Assembly: GCA_914767715.1 (NCBI GenBank)
Contig: OU612069.1
Coordinates: 4,030,001 to 4,094,000, forward strand
Length of the DNA: 64,000 bases
Reading direction: 5' to 3'
Source: Membranipora membranacea
Lineage: Eukaryota > Bryozoa > Gymnolaemata > Cheilostomatida > Membraniporidae
Shown here: piece by piece, positions 36,675-48,561 of the stretch
How positions within the stretch are numbered: position 1 is the first letter of the stretch
Layout: every line of letters begins with the position of its first letter
Program-made: the position numbers and the translations under genes
Notes under the pieces: model-generated
What the model was told of the DNA's origin: nothing
What the model saw: only the letters and a program-made list of their open reading frames with translations
Database searches by the model: none

Positions 36675-36727
36675 CTCTCCCCAAGCACTCTCTACTTGGT
36701 TGTGCTCCCGGAAGAAGGTTAACCAAG
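36675..36727 (-). CDS. Weak candidate exon, unrecognised
   Basis: Minus strand, acceptor TTTACAG and donor GAG/GTGTTT, reading WLTFFREHNQVESAWGE; the frame also stays open about 45 codons past the donor. It is protein-like in composition but has no recognised family and no phase-compatible neighbour. Confidence 0.15.
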
Positions 36728-37194
36728 CTGTAAAGTGATCGCAACCTTATATAATTTTAAGAAGCATAGACCATAGTTTGGTCGACTAAGGAGAATGTCG
36801 ATAACTGACTGACGACGAGGTGTCATAGTCGATTGCAAAAATGTAAATAGATTAGTAGCCAGCCAGTAGAGTCTACGCACCACGCACTTTTAGATAATGT
36901 GATAAACTGATGCTCCAAAAAAAATCCACATCTCTGTGACTTACCATGTTGAAATGTAACTCTGCCCAAACAGAAAAACATGAACTTTGAGAGTTTTTGT
37001 CAGATTTTGAGTTTTTTTTGCAGAAAAAGATAAATGAACAGTTAACTGACTGACTAACAATCCAGTGACCAATTGTGGTTATTCTGAATCAAAAACTGTA
37101 GGAAGGAGAAAGCTTTTGGAAAAGTAAGGAGGAGATAACTACAACTGAGTATCTTTGACTTTAAATAACTGACGTGAGTAGTCATGTCATTTTA

Positions 37195-37400
37195 ATATTT
37201 CACTGCATTTTTTTACTAATTCAGGATGTGACGGCCAATATACAGCTTATTTTGTTCAAAAATTACAAAATCTGTCAAGCGCTATCAAGTGGTCCTGTCA
37301 TAATATCATTTCACTGCATTTTTTAAACATGTAGGTAGGTGGTTAGGGCATTATGTGCAGCTTATAATGTTCAAAAATCACAAAATCATCATGCGTTATT
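37195..37400. repeat. About 125-bp repeat family, second cluster
   Basis: Two units of the family seen at 34650-34910 (gatgtgacggccaatataca; ttgttcaaaaattacaaaat; gtcaagcgctatcaag). Confidence 0.7.
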
Positions 37401-37569
37401 ATCTTGTATGTTTGCAATTTCCATTATTTATTTTACTATACATGTCGCAACACCATCATGCAAGCACATGAAAAGACAGCTAATTGTGCTTCACTTCACT
37501 TTAAATCATCAACCTCTCTCACAATGAGCTTAGCTTTATGCCACCAAATTCCATTATTTCAAGAATCAT

Positions 37570-37596
37570 TAAGAAAGAAAGAAAGAAAGAAAGAAT
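37570..37596. repeat. AAGA microsatellite
   Basis: About six aaga units in a row. Confidence 0.9.
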
Positions 37597-38329
37597 AGTT
37601 TCAGGTTTTATGCAACCGGTATGTTTTTATCAAGAAACATGTTATTAAGCGAGATCACAATGTCATATTAATTAAGTTATTGCCGAACAGTAAACAGTGA
37701 TAGCCTCAGAGTCCTATTCATCCTTATGTTTTTTTTAGCATTCATATTAATGGTCATTATTTCACTGGTGATATTTCAATAAAAGCCAAAATCTTTGTAC
37801 TAAATAAAAGATATGGAGCTTAGACCCTGGCTCTATCAACGAACAATCCATACAACATAAAGATATACCACTTAGGCAAAAACATCATCAGCAACATAAA
37901 TATGAGAAATATTGAAAATAATCCCATCATAAATTTGGTTTTGAGCTTGTAAATATGTTGACTCAGTTTCTGCCTATCAAACAGAAGTAATTCTGAACAT
38001 TCTGTGTCTATAGCAGTAAATCATGAGTTCCAGCAGTTCGATCCAGCAATCTTTCTTTCTATAACTACTGAAGGCTTTCATAAGAGCCTCCCTCTCTCTG
38101 AGGCTTGAACCAATATGTCAAGAGATATCAGTACTAATTATAATATGTGAGGTTATAAACCCTAAATTAATATCTGACAGCGGGTGAAAGCTGCTTGTGT
38201 TTTGTTTCACTTAATTCCTTTTCTTTGCTTTCATAGCTAAAATTAATAAAAAATGGAATGATCATTGTCTTCTCCTTGCTATTAAGGAGACAACTCCAAG
38301 GAATGCCAATAACAGCGCATATAGAATAC

Positions 38330-38446
38330 CATGATCAGACTTCCTTCTGTGATGGGTGAATCTCCTTTGATGCGAAATGATAGTTGCCTCTCCCTCGCAT
38401 CAATTTGGAGCTGTAGAGTCTCAGACGACCCCTCATCATTCATGCG
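38330..38446 (-). CDS. Candidate single exon, unrecognised protein
   Basis: A 117-base minus-strand exon, phase 0 at both ends, acceptor TTTCTGTGACAG and donor ATG/GTATTC. It reads 39 residues with balanced composition (ETLQLQIDARERQLSFRIKG). The pattern weakly recalls the 'L-D-x-x-x-R-x-L-S-F-x-x-x-G' strand pair of SPRY/NHR-type beta domains, but this is a guess. It could belong to the upstream part of the RING gene or to a decayed transposon nearby. Confidence 0.3.
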
Positions 38447-38909
38447 CTGTCACAGAAAAACGTCTTTAATAGGAAAATACAAAATGAAAGTAGGGGAGAA
38501 GCTTGACATCACAGATTTGGAGTAATAAATGATGAACCAGACAGGCTGTTGGCCATGTGTAACTGTTACACATGTATTCACATATCTGTCAACAAAAAGT
38601 AGTTTTATGACCAGGACTAAACATCTGGCAAAGTTCAATCTGGTAACCATAGGTAGGTTTAAGCAGAGCAAAGCAGGGTGCAAGGACCGCCTTACGCAAT
38701 GAACCTTCTTCTCAGTTCCCTGGGGCCTGCACCCAGTGACCAAGCACCCTGATTAAGTTTGTAACTTTGAACAGCAAAACAACATGAGTAGCTCTATGAT
38801 CTATGTTGAGAGTTTACCTGAAGTACAAAGATTTTATCTGTACATGATATAGGGGTAAAACTAAAGATACTGTATACTCAAATCAAACAGTTTGTTGTTG
38901 CAGGCGTAT

Positions 38910-39034
38910 ACCTGTGTGGTTCCACCAATGAAACTTGTCCTCAAAGAATAATGCTCTTTAAAGAAGCCAGGATCTCGGTTGAGACAGTATCTGTGCAGGT
39001 TGCACGCAATATCGTATATAACCACCTTAGGGGC
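38910..39034 (-). pseudogene. KDZ-type (Kyakuja-Dileera-Zisupton) transposase fragment
   Basis: On the minus strand PKVVIYDIACNLHRYCLNRD and then PGFFKEHYSL match the conserved 'YD-A-C-LH-YCL-R-P-FF' core of KDZ transposases. The next part of the same motif, DKFHWWNHTG, is present but one frame over, so a single-base shift breaks the reading frame near 38945. Only this piece is seen; no terminal repeats were found. It is most likely a dead relic. Confidence 0.55.
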
Positions 39035-39153
39035 TACAACAACAACAAAAATTGTTAACTTAATATGGGTTCTCTCTGCCATTTGTTATAGCAGCTAAGC
39101 AGTTATCTCAGGTACTGATAATTTTCTTTCAGTAATACCTACCTTTTCCGTAT

Positions 39154-39185
39154 CTGGATAACATGGAAAGTCTGTTAAAGTGCCT
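39154..39185. repeat. Isolated monomer fragment of the 59-bp minisatellite
   Basis: tatctggataacatggaaag followed by tctgttaa matches the array unit about 650 bp before the array begins. Confidence 0.7.
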
Positions 39186-39698
39186 CGACCGGTATATAAG
39201 GGCCAGTCAATGTAAAGCGATCACCCAGCCATATCAAATTCAAATGGGGTTAGCAGCATTCAAATTCCTCCTGCTTTTTCGGAATTAAGTTGAGAAGCAG
39301 GAAATTATTTTTAATGGGAATCAGACAAGCTGATGCGGAATTGTGTGATACACATGCCCAATAAATTTTCATTCCAATAATGGCATTGGAAAGTGGTGAA
39401 AATATGACTGATGTCATACGAAATTGCCCAGTTCCGATGATTTCAAATCATCCGCTTCAAAATATACGAGCTCTTATTGGTCAATTTTGACGTTATGATT
39501 TATGGTTTTAGAGGTTGCCTAGAAACCGTTGTCAAGATTGAAATTGACCGTTGTAATTAAACCCTATAATCCCAAGTGTGATGAGCCAACACAACAATAG
39601 CTATATCATAGCTTCTATTCAACTTTATTTATGGATGTCTGCGAATCACAATTTCTTATATAACACACTTGACCACTTGAGAACGCAACGTGGACTGG

Positions 39699-39736
39699 CT
39701 GTTAGAGGCGGAGACCAAGGCCATTCTCCGCCTCTA
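39699..39736. repeat. Short hairpin
   Basis: ttagaggcggaga and its reverse complement tctccgcctctaa flank an 11-12-base loop. Confidence 0.8.
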
Positions 39737-39829
39737 ATTACATTGATCAGCCAATGGTCTTGCCTGTCACTTCACATGATTAATCCCCGTGCACCCCCTT
39801 CGATTCCTACCTCTTTAAGTACAGTATTG

Positions 39830-42800
39830 GAGCAACAGACTTTCTCTGGCATCTGGATACCATGGAAAGTCTGTTAAGTACAGTTTGGGAGTAACAGACT
39901 CTCTCTGCTATCTGGATACATGGAAAGTCTGTTAGGTACAGTTTGGGAGTAATAGACTTTCTCTGGTATCTGGATGTCATAGAAAGTCTGTTAAGTACAG
40001 TTTGGGAGTAACAGACTCTCTCTGCTATCTGGATACATGGAAAGTCTGTTAGGTACAGTTTGGGAGTAATAGACTTTCTCTGGTATCTGGATGTCATAGA
40101 AAGTCTGTTAGGTACAGTTTGGGAGTAATAGACTTTCTCTGGTATCTGGATGTCATAGAAAGTCTGTTAAGTACAGTATGGAAGCAACAGACTTTCTCTG
40201 GTATCTGGATAACATGGAAAGTCTGTTAAGTACAGTATTGGAGCAACAGACTTTCTCTGGCATCTGGATACCATGGAAAGTCTGTTAAGTACAGTATTGG
40301 AGCAACAGACTTTCTCTGGCATCTGGATACCATAGAAAGCCTGTTAAGTACAGTATTGGAGCAACAGACTTTCTCTGGCATCTGGATACCATGGAAAGTC
40401 TGTTAAGTACAGTATTGGAGTAACAGACTTTCTCCGGCATCTGGATAACATGGAAAGTCTGTTAAGTACAGTTTGGGAGTAACAGACTCTCTCTGCTATC
40501 TGGATACCATGGAAAGTCTGCTAGGTACAGTTTGGGAGTAACAGACTTTCTCTGGTATCTGGATAACATGGAAAGTCTGTTAAGTACAGTATTGGAGCAA
40601 CAGACTTTCTCTGGCATCTGGATACCATGGAAAGTCTGTTAAGTACAGTTTGGGAGTAACAGACTCTCTCTGCTATCTGGATACATGGAAAGTCTGTTAG
40701 GTACAGTTTGGGAGTAATAGACTTTCTCCGGCATCTGGATAACATGGAAAGTCTGTTAAGTACAGTATGGAAGCAACAGACTTTCTCTGGTATCTGGATA
40801 ACATGGAAAGTCTGTTAAGTACAGTATTGGAGCAACAGACTTTCTCTGGCATCTGGATACCATGGAAAGTCTGTTAAGTACAGTATTGGAGCAACAGACT
40901 TTCTCTGGCATCTGGATACCATAGAAAGCCTGTTAAGTACAGTATTGGAGCAACAGACTTTCTCTGGCATCTGGATACCATGGAAAGTCTGTTAAGTACA
41001 GTATTGGAGTAACAGACTTTCTCCGGCATCTGGATAACATGGAAAGTCTGTTAAGTACAGTTTGGGAGTAACAGACTCTCTCTGCTATCTGGATACCATG
41101 GAAAGTCTGCTAGGTACAGTTTGGGAGTAACAGACTTTCTCTGGTATCTGGATAACATGGAAAGTCTGTTAAGTACAGTATTGGAGCAACAGACTTTCTC
41201 TGGCATCTGGATACCATGGAAAGTCTGTTAAGTACAGTTTGGGAGTAACAGACTCTCTCTGCTATCTGGATACATGGAAAGTCTGTTAGGTACAGTTTGG
41301 GAGTAATAGACTTTCTCTGGTATCTGGATGTCATAGAAAGTCTGTTAAGTACAGTATGGAAGCAACAGACTTTCTCTGGTATCTGGATAACATGGAAAGT
41401 CTGTTAAGTACAGTATTGGAGCAACAGACTTTCTCTGGCATCTGGATACCATGGAAAGTCTGTTAAGTACAGTATTGGAGCAACAGACTTTCTCTGGCAT
41501 CTGGATACCATAGAAAGCCTGTTAAGTACAGTATTGGAGCAACAGACTTTCTCTGGCATCTGGATACCATGGAAAGTCTGTTAAGTACAGTATTGGAGTA
41601 ACAGACTTTCTCCGGCATCTGGATAACATGGAAAGTCTGTTAAGTACAGTTTGGGAGTAACAGACTCTCTCTGCTATCTGGATACATGGAAAGTCTGTTA
41701 GGTACAGTTTGAGAGTAACAGACTTTCTCTGGTATCTGGATATCATAGAAAGTCTGTTAAGTACAGTATTGGAGCAACAGACTTTCTCTGGTATCTGGAT
41801 AACATGGAAAGTCTGTTAAGTACAGTTTGGGAGTAACAGACTCTCTCTGCTATCTGGATACATGGAAAGTCTGTTAAGTACAGTTTGGGAGTAACAGACT
41901 TTCTCTGGTATCTGGATAACATGGAAAGTCTGTTAAGTACAGTATTGGAGCAACAGACTTTCTCTGGCATCTGGATACCATGGAAAGTCTGTTAAGTACA
42001 GTTTGGGAGTAACAGACTCTCTCTGCTATCTGGATACATGGAAAGTCTGTTAGGTACAGTATTGGAGCAACAGACTCTCTCTGCTATCTGGATACATAAC
42101 ACTAACTAAGACTAACACAACAGACTTTCTCTGGTATCTGGATATCATAGAAAGTCTGTTAAGTACAGTATTGGAGCAACAGGCTCTCTCTGGTATCTGG
42201 ATACATGGAAAGTCTGTTAAGTACAGTTTGGGAGTAACAGACTCTCTCTGCTATCTGGATACATGGAAAGTCTGTTAGGTACAGTTTGGGAGTAATAGAC
42301 TTTCTCTGGTATCTGGATACATGGAAAGTCTGTTAAGTACAGTTTGGGAGTAACAGACTCTCTCTGCTATCTGGATACCATGGAAAGTCTGCTAGGTACA
42401 GTTTGGGAGTAACAGACTTTCTCTGGTATCTGGATAACATGGAAAGTCTGTTAAGTACAGTATTGGAGCAACAGACTTTCTCTGGCATCTGGATACCATG
42501 GAAAGTCTGTTAAGTACAGTTTGGGAGTAACAGACTCTCTCTGCTATCTGGATACATGGAAAGTCTGTTAGGTACAGTTTGGGAGTAACAGACTTTCTCT
42601 GGTATCTGGATATCATAGAAAGTCTGTTAAGTACAGTATTGGAGCAACAGACTTTCTCTGGTATCTGGATAACATGGAAAGTCTGTTAAGTACAGTTTGG
42701 GAGTAACCGACTCTCTCTGCTATCTGGATACATGGAAAGTCTGTTAGGTACAGTTTGAGAGTAACAGACTTTCTCTGGTATCTGGATATCATAGAAAGTC

Positions 42801-44640
42801 TGTTAAGTACAGTATTGGAGCAACAGACTTTCTCTGGTATCTGGATAACATGGAAAGTCTGTTAAGTACAGTATTGGAGCAACAGACTTTCTCTGGCATC
42901 TGGATACCATGGAAAGTCTGTTAAGTACAGTTTGGGAGTAACAGACTCTCTCTGCTATCTGGATACATGGAAAGTCTGTTAGGTACAGTTTGGGAGTAAT
43001 AGACTTTCTCTGGTATCTGGATGTCATAGAAAGTCTGTTAAGTACAGTATGGAAGCAACAGACTTTCTCTGGTATCTGGATAACATGGAAAGTCTGTTAA
43101 GTACAGTATTGGAGCAACAGACTTTCTCTGGCATCTGGATACCATGGAAAGTCTGTTAAGTACAGTATTGGAGCAACAGACTTTCTCTGGCATCTGGATA
43201 CCATAGAAAGCCTGTTAAGTACAGTATTGGAGCAACAGACTTTCTCTGGCATCTGGATACCATGGAAAGTCTGTTAAGTACAGTATTGGAGTAACAGACT
43301 TTCTCCGGCATCTGGATAACATGGAAAGTCTGTTAAGTACAGTTTGGGAGTAACAGACTCTCTCTGCTATCTGGATACATGGAAAGTCTGTTAGGTACAG
43401 TTTGAGAGTAACAGACTTTCTCTGGTATCTGGATATCATAGAAAGTCTGTTAAGTACAGTATTGGAGCAACAGACTTTCTCTGGTATCTGGATAACATGG
43501 AAAGTCTGTTAAGTACAGTTTGGGAGTAACAGACTCTCTCTGCTATCTGGATACATGGAAAGTCTGTTAAGTACAGTTTGGGAGTAACAGACTTTCTCTG
43601 GTATCTGGATAACATGGAAAGTCTGTTAAGTACAGTATTGGAGCAACAGACTTTCTCTGGCATCTGGATACCATGGAAAGTCTGTTAAGTACAGTTTGGG
43701 AGTAACAGACTCTCTCTGCTATCTGGATACATGGAAAGTCTGTTAGGTACAGTATTGGAGCAACAGACTCTCTCTGCTATCTGGATACATAACACTAACT
43801 AAGACTAACACAACAGACTTTCTCTGGTATCTGGATATCATAGAAAGTCTGTTAAGTACAGTATTGGAGCAACAGGCTCTCTCTGGTATCTGGATAACAT
43901 GGAAAGTCTGTTAAGTACAGTATTGGAGCAACAGACTTTCTCTGGCATCTGGATACCATGGAAAGTCTGTTAAGTACAGTTTGGGAGTAACAGACTCTCT
44001 CTGCTATCTGGATACATGGAAAGTCTGTTAGGTACAGTTTGGGAGTAACAGACTTTCTCTGGTATCTGGATATCATAGAAAGTCTGTTAAGTACAGTATT
44101 GGAGCAACAGACTTTCTCTGGTATCTGGATAACATGGAAAGTCTATTAAGTACAGTTTGGGAGTAACAGACTCTCTCTGCTATCTGGATACATGGAAAGT
44201 CTGTTAGGTACAGTTTGAGAGTAACAGACTTTCTCTGGTATCTGGATGACATAGAAAGTCTGTTAAGTACAGTATGGAAGCAACAGACTTTCTCTGGTAT
44301 CTGGATATCATAGAAAGTCTGTTAAGTACAGTTTGGGAGCAACAGACTTTCTCTGGTATCTGGATATCATAGAAAGTCTGTTAAGTACAGTATTGGAGCA
44401 ACAGACTCTCTCTGCTATCTGGATACATAACACTAACTAAGACTAACACAACAGACTTTCTCTGATATCTGGATATCATAGAAAGTCTGTTAAGTACAGT
44501 ATTGGAGCAACAGGCTCTCTCTGCTATCTGGATACATGGAAAGTCTGTTAGGTACAGTTTGGGAGTAACAGACTTTCTCTGGTATCTGGATGTCATAGAA
44601 AGTCTGTTAAGTACAGTATGTATGGGAGCAACAGACTTTC
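39830..44640. repeat. 59-bp minisatellite array, about 80 copies
   Basis: The unit is 58-59 bp, with a core aaagtctgttaagtacagta then ttggagcaacagactttctc and tggcatctggataccatgg. Two main monomer types alternate (tattggagcaac versus tttgggagtaac with a one-base-shorter end). Each monomer contains AAAGTCTGTT and its inverse AACAGACTTT about 17 bases apart. Larger blocks are duplicated: a 589-bp shift near 40521/41110 and a 1,693-bp shift covering about 41100-42150 and 42800-43850. A foreign insert (cataacactaactaagacta) recurs at about 42095, 43788 and 44425. The minus-strand ORFs of about 74 residues here are by-products of the repeat. Confidence 0.96.
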
Positions 44641-44910
44641 CCTGGCATCATAGAAGAAAGTCTGTTACCCCTTGCAAGGAGTAACAGGTTGCTCCTACCT
44701 ACTAACTAGTGCTACTTTCTGTTTGATTACATTTAATGTACATAACACTAACTAAGACTAAAACAACAGACTTTCTATGGTATCCAGATACCAGAAAAAC
44801 ACTTCTTACCAAGAAGAGAGACGTAACAGACACTCTTCTGTCTATACCTCCTAGTCCTTGTTCTGACTATCATCAAATTTTCTATCTATGGTATCCCAAC
44901 ACCAATCAAG
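44641..44910. repeat. Degenerate right edge of the 59-bp array
   Basis: It holds decayed unit fragments (agtctgttac, acagactttctatggtatcc) and the sequence cataacactaactaagacta, the likely source of the insert seen three times inside the array. Confidence 0.65.
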
Positions 44911-45234
44911 TCTGCTGAAGCCAAGATGCAGACCAGATCTTGGTCGTGTTAAGCTTACCCTCTTGAGAATTGATGGATGTTGTCCAAAAAAGTTGGAGCG
45001 CCAATTTCAACTTAACAGACTTTCATATAAGTTGCATGAAAAAAAATCTTCTAATAATGTATCACAATAATCACAAAATTATAATGATATGGTATTATGT
45101 AAGAAAATTCAGTGTACTTAGAAAGTAATTTTAAGGAGTAGAAATACAAAATGCTCTTTATAAATTTGTATATATTATGCGCAAATATACAGAGCTAACA
45201 CTATGAACAGAAAGTGCCTTAAAAAGTCCATTCT

Positions 45235-45866
45235 GCTTGCAGGATAGCCTTGTGACATAGTATGCCTCAACAGTTCGCACATGCGCAGACTGTAAAAAGT
45301 CTGGCACCAGTTCTGGTGAGCGTTTATACCTCCAACACAGTCTGCGCATGTGCGAACTGTTGAGGCATACGTTCGTCTCTGCAGCATAGGGCTTGAACTA
45401 ATTCACCTAGTCTGAGTACCAAAATTGGGAAAACGATGGAAACCCATATTTTGGAAATATTTGGGCCTAAATGGAACACTGGCTTTGATATCTCATAACC
45501 TTGAACCCTGGGAGTTGCCTTTCTTGATGGAAGGCAGCGCCACCACTGCTGTGCTGTAGAGATAGACTATGTCACAAGGCTATCCTGCAAGCAGAATGCC
45601 TCCAACATTCTGCTTGCAGGATAGCCTTGTGACATAGTCTATCTCTGCTGCACAGCAGTGGTGGCGCTGCCTTCCATCAAGAAAGGCAACTCCCAGGATA
45701 CAAGGTTATGATTTATCAAAACCAGTGTTCCATTTAGGCCCAAATATTTCCAAAATATGGGTTTCCATTGTTTTCCCTATTTTGGTACTCAGACTAGGTG
45801 AATTAGTTCAAGCCCTATGCTGCAGAGACGAACGTATGCCTCAACAGTTCGCACATGCGCAGACTG
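45235..45866. mobile_element. Large palindromic (foldback) element with nested ends
   Basis: The arms 45338-45598 and 45606-45866 are 261 bp each, near-perfect inverse copies around the 7-base loop cctccaa. The outer ends carry cagtctgcgcatgtgcgaac. A third inverted copy of the terminal 32 bases lies at 45261-45292, preceded by a copy of the loop-proximal segment (attctgcttgcaggatagcc) at 45229. No coding capacity. Confidence 0.93.
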
Positions 45867-46678
45867 CATTGGCAAGGCAACAATAGACATCGATATATGT
45901 GTAGGAAATAAGGTATCATTTACATATATCAAATCAATTAAAATGTGTACGGAATATAAATATATAGTCTCTTGCAAATTCGGATTCAAGCAGGCGCAAT
46001 TCGGAGAAACCGAACAACCTTAGCACTCATTTCCACACTTACTTTGGGGCTCCATTATTGCGTACCGATAACCATCAGTGACCATCTTGCAGCTCAGACT
46101 AGATATGTGCCGTGCATTTGACTCATGACTATTGAGACTATCAGCCCTTTCTGTTTGACGAAATTAACTTGTGTATCAACTCGTTGTGTGCATTTGTGTT
46201 TGTATGCTTCTGTATAGCCACTCATTTAGCAATCTACCTCACAACTTTATTCGCATAAAACTATACCCAGGGATTCCATTCTTCCTGCTATACCTGAGGT
46301 TCAAGCTTGCAGGCCATTAGCTTGGCCGGGTTATTTCTTCTAGTTTATACTAAGTAACTAGTTATTTATGACCACTCACTACGAACAAACTAGTCACAGT
46401 GCTTATGATGAAAGGTTTGAAGCATGGAAATTCTAGTTTTGTTTATGACGGTAGATGGGCCAGTAGCCACTTCTATGAAAAATTATTGGTGTTTCGTACC
46501 AAGTAATGCCCGCTTCAATTTCTGAAGATTATGAGCATGTGCCAGTCCGCATCCGTTAAATGATCCAGGTCGGCTAGGTTGAATGGCCCGCGGCAGCCAT
46601 ATCACATAGTATTAGACAAACAGTGCTTCATGTGGGGCTCGAACCGAGGACCATTTGAACCCAAGTCATACACCTCTA

Positions 46679-46983
46679 CATTACAAAATAACCTTTACCA
46701 GTGGTTCCTACATATTGTAGCAGTTGGTGGATTGTGTATAGCCACAAATGAGTGTAGCAAAAGTGGAGAACTGAGGCTAGCATGCACACTCCCCAACCAT
46801 CAATCACACAGACCCAACATGCATTCAGACAAGCAAACTTTGCCTGCCATTGTACTCTTTTGTTCACCAAACAAAAGGCCTTTTGTTATACAACTCTCAT
46901 AGGTGTCTTGGGACATGTCTCCTAGACATCGGCCCCAGGGCCTATCCAACTGATACAGCATAACTGTACTTTATTTTGTAATG
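46679..46983. mobile_element. MITE family 2, copy 2
   Basis: Same ends (cattacaaaata; ctgtactttattttgtaatg) and interior as 28520-28844. It appears to have landed within a tRNA-like sequence. Confidence 0.87.
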
Positions 46984-47010
46984 GAGTACTAAGCTATCCC
47001 TGATCCCTGG

Positions 47011-47266
47011 AGTTGGAGTTGGCTCAGTTGGTTAGAGCGCCGGACTTCAACACGCAAGTGTTGAAGGTCGTGGGTTCGAATCCCACTGCGGTCCATCTTC
47101 TACTGGGGATTGGTTGGTCCCCCAGGTGTGCTCCGACCTGCCTGCAAACAGAGAGCAAATTGGCGCAGATATTGCGGCCTCGCCAATAAGGCAATAATAT
47201 TTCGCCGCCCATGCCTCGGGATGGGCGAGTGATAAGACATCGGATTTTAATCATTTTTAATCAACC
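47011..47266 (+). mobile_element. tRNA-derived SINE, copy 6 (best preserved)
   Basis: A-box ttggctcagttggttagagc and a perfect B-box (ggttcgaatcc) give an internal RNA polymerase III promoter. Body: gtgctccgacctgcctgcaa, attgcggcctcgcc, atttcgccgcccatgcctcg; tail ttaatcatttttaatcaacc. Confidence 0.88.
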
Positions 47267-48561
47267 TGAAGCCCAGGTGTCACCGGTTGCTAAATGGGCA
47301 TCCGGATGGGTTTGTGGCAGTAACACTTGGTGCAAGATGAAAAAGATGCCCGGTGACCGATGGGTTTTTGTCACAAGCGGATGGCCTATTTACAGGGATG
47401 TGTGGTGGATGGCCTTTTACTGGACGCATTTATAGCACAATAGGTGCTCTATGGGACAGCACAAGCTTTTGTTATGTGGCTTCCATATGATTTTTCATGC
47501 AGCCTTTTTCAAACTGGAAAAGCGGGCTTAGCGATGCAAGCGACCAGAAGTGAAGGCCTGCCATTGATTGCATTATCCATTTAGGTATAATGTACAGAAG
47601 ACGGACAAAGCTGGTTTTAGGTACCAATATAAACGTGTGCTGGCTGCTCACTTTATAGTAAAGTAAAGCTGATTTGAGATTTGAAATTTTTAACTTAGCC
47701 ATGTTTTCACATTTCTTACTGCAAGAGTCTAGTGCAATTTATTTTTTACATGATCAATGCAAAGCTTATTTATTTGCCTATGGAACAATGAAAAATTCAA
47801 AGCTCAAAGTGGTGTAGATAGGAGCCAAAAAGTCAGAAGACAACTCCTCATACTAAAGCGAGAAATACAAGGCCACTCCCAAAACCATAAAAAGCAAAAA
47901 CCGTGGCCGCTTGACAATGCCAGCAATACCCCCATCACATCACCTGTGAATAACTATCATTAAAACGTAACTACTTTATCAATTTTGCTGCCACCTTGGA
48001 AAGTTGCCTCGAATGTTTGTATCTGATTTTTTTTATGGTGTTGACTCTCACATCGCGTAATATCAGATTTCAAAATATACTGAATGTGTGGTTTTTCAAA
48101 TGGTACATATTCTTAAGTTTCCATTATAGTTTCATGGAAAAAGTTGTTTAAGGTTATATACCATTGCGTGTAGAGTAAAACTTGACTCCTTCAAGTATCA
48201 TCAAAAAATTGCTAAGAAAGCGATTTTTGATCATCGATGGAGTCAATACAAAACCACCACAAAAAAACTCAGATCAATACAAACCCTCTAAGCTAGTCTG
48301 AGCAAGGATTTCAAGATTTCACTCTTGAAATCCTTGGTCTGAGCCCCCCCCCCCAGACTTTTGCCTCCCGCCGGGAGCTCTCGGCGGGGAAAGTCTGAGA
48401 ACAATGCAGGATCATGCTGGAGTTTTCTGCTTTTAGATATTATAAGTTATAAAGGGAGCACTAAAACTGCAATATCTATAGTCAATTGTCAACAATCTAT
48501 TATTTTCTTACAGCGGTGTAAGGATCTCACCTGTATTGAAGCTGAGCCAGATCATTGAATC

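Larger units (their letters stand above)
27893..38329. other. Repeat-rich region with weak exon candidates
   Basis: No gene is firmly recognised over about 10 kb. It contains a MITE (28520-28844), three SINE copies, a 155-bp satellite-like array (33851-34620), a 125-bp repeat family (34650-34910 and 37195-37400), an AAGA microsatellite, and candidate exons on the + strand at 30864-33047 and on the - strand at 36675-36727. Confidence 0.55.
45867..48561. other. Intergenic region upstream of PGK
   Basis: It holds a minus-strand tRNA-like B-box fragment (ggttcgagccccac, near 46634), a MITE (46679-46983), a SINE (47011-47266), a C-run near 48343, and an inverted repeat (caaggatttcaag/cttgaaatccttg, 48305-48338). 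A TTTCTTACAG acceptor-like site at about 48502-48511 may end a 5' UTR intron of PGK. No other gene is seen. Confidence 0.6.

Noticed and set aside
39807-44596. A dozen similar minus-strand ORFs of about 74 residues.
   Set aside because: They arise because two units (59 + 58 bp) equal 39 codons; they have no start context or splice logic and follow the satellite exactly.
39830-44640. Possible CRISPR-like array.
   Set aside because: Repeats are contiguous with no unique spacers, and the genome is eukaryotic.
47757-47963. 68-residue ORF before PGK.
   Set aside because: No homology, no splice sites that give a longer product, and no promoter evidence.
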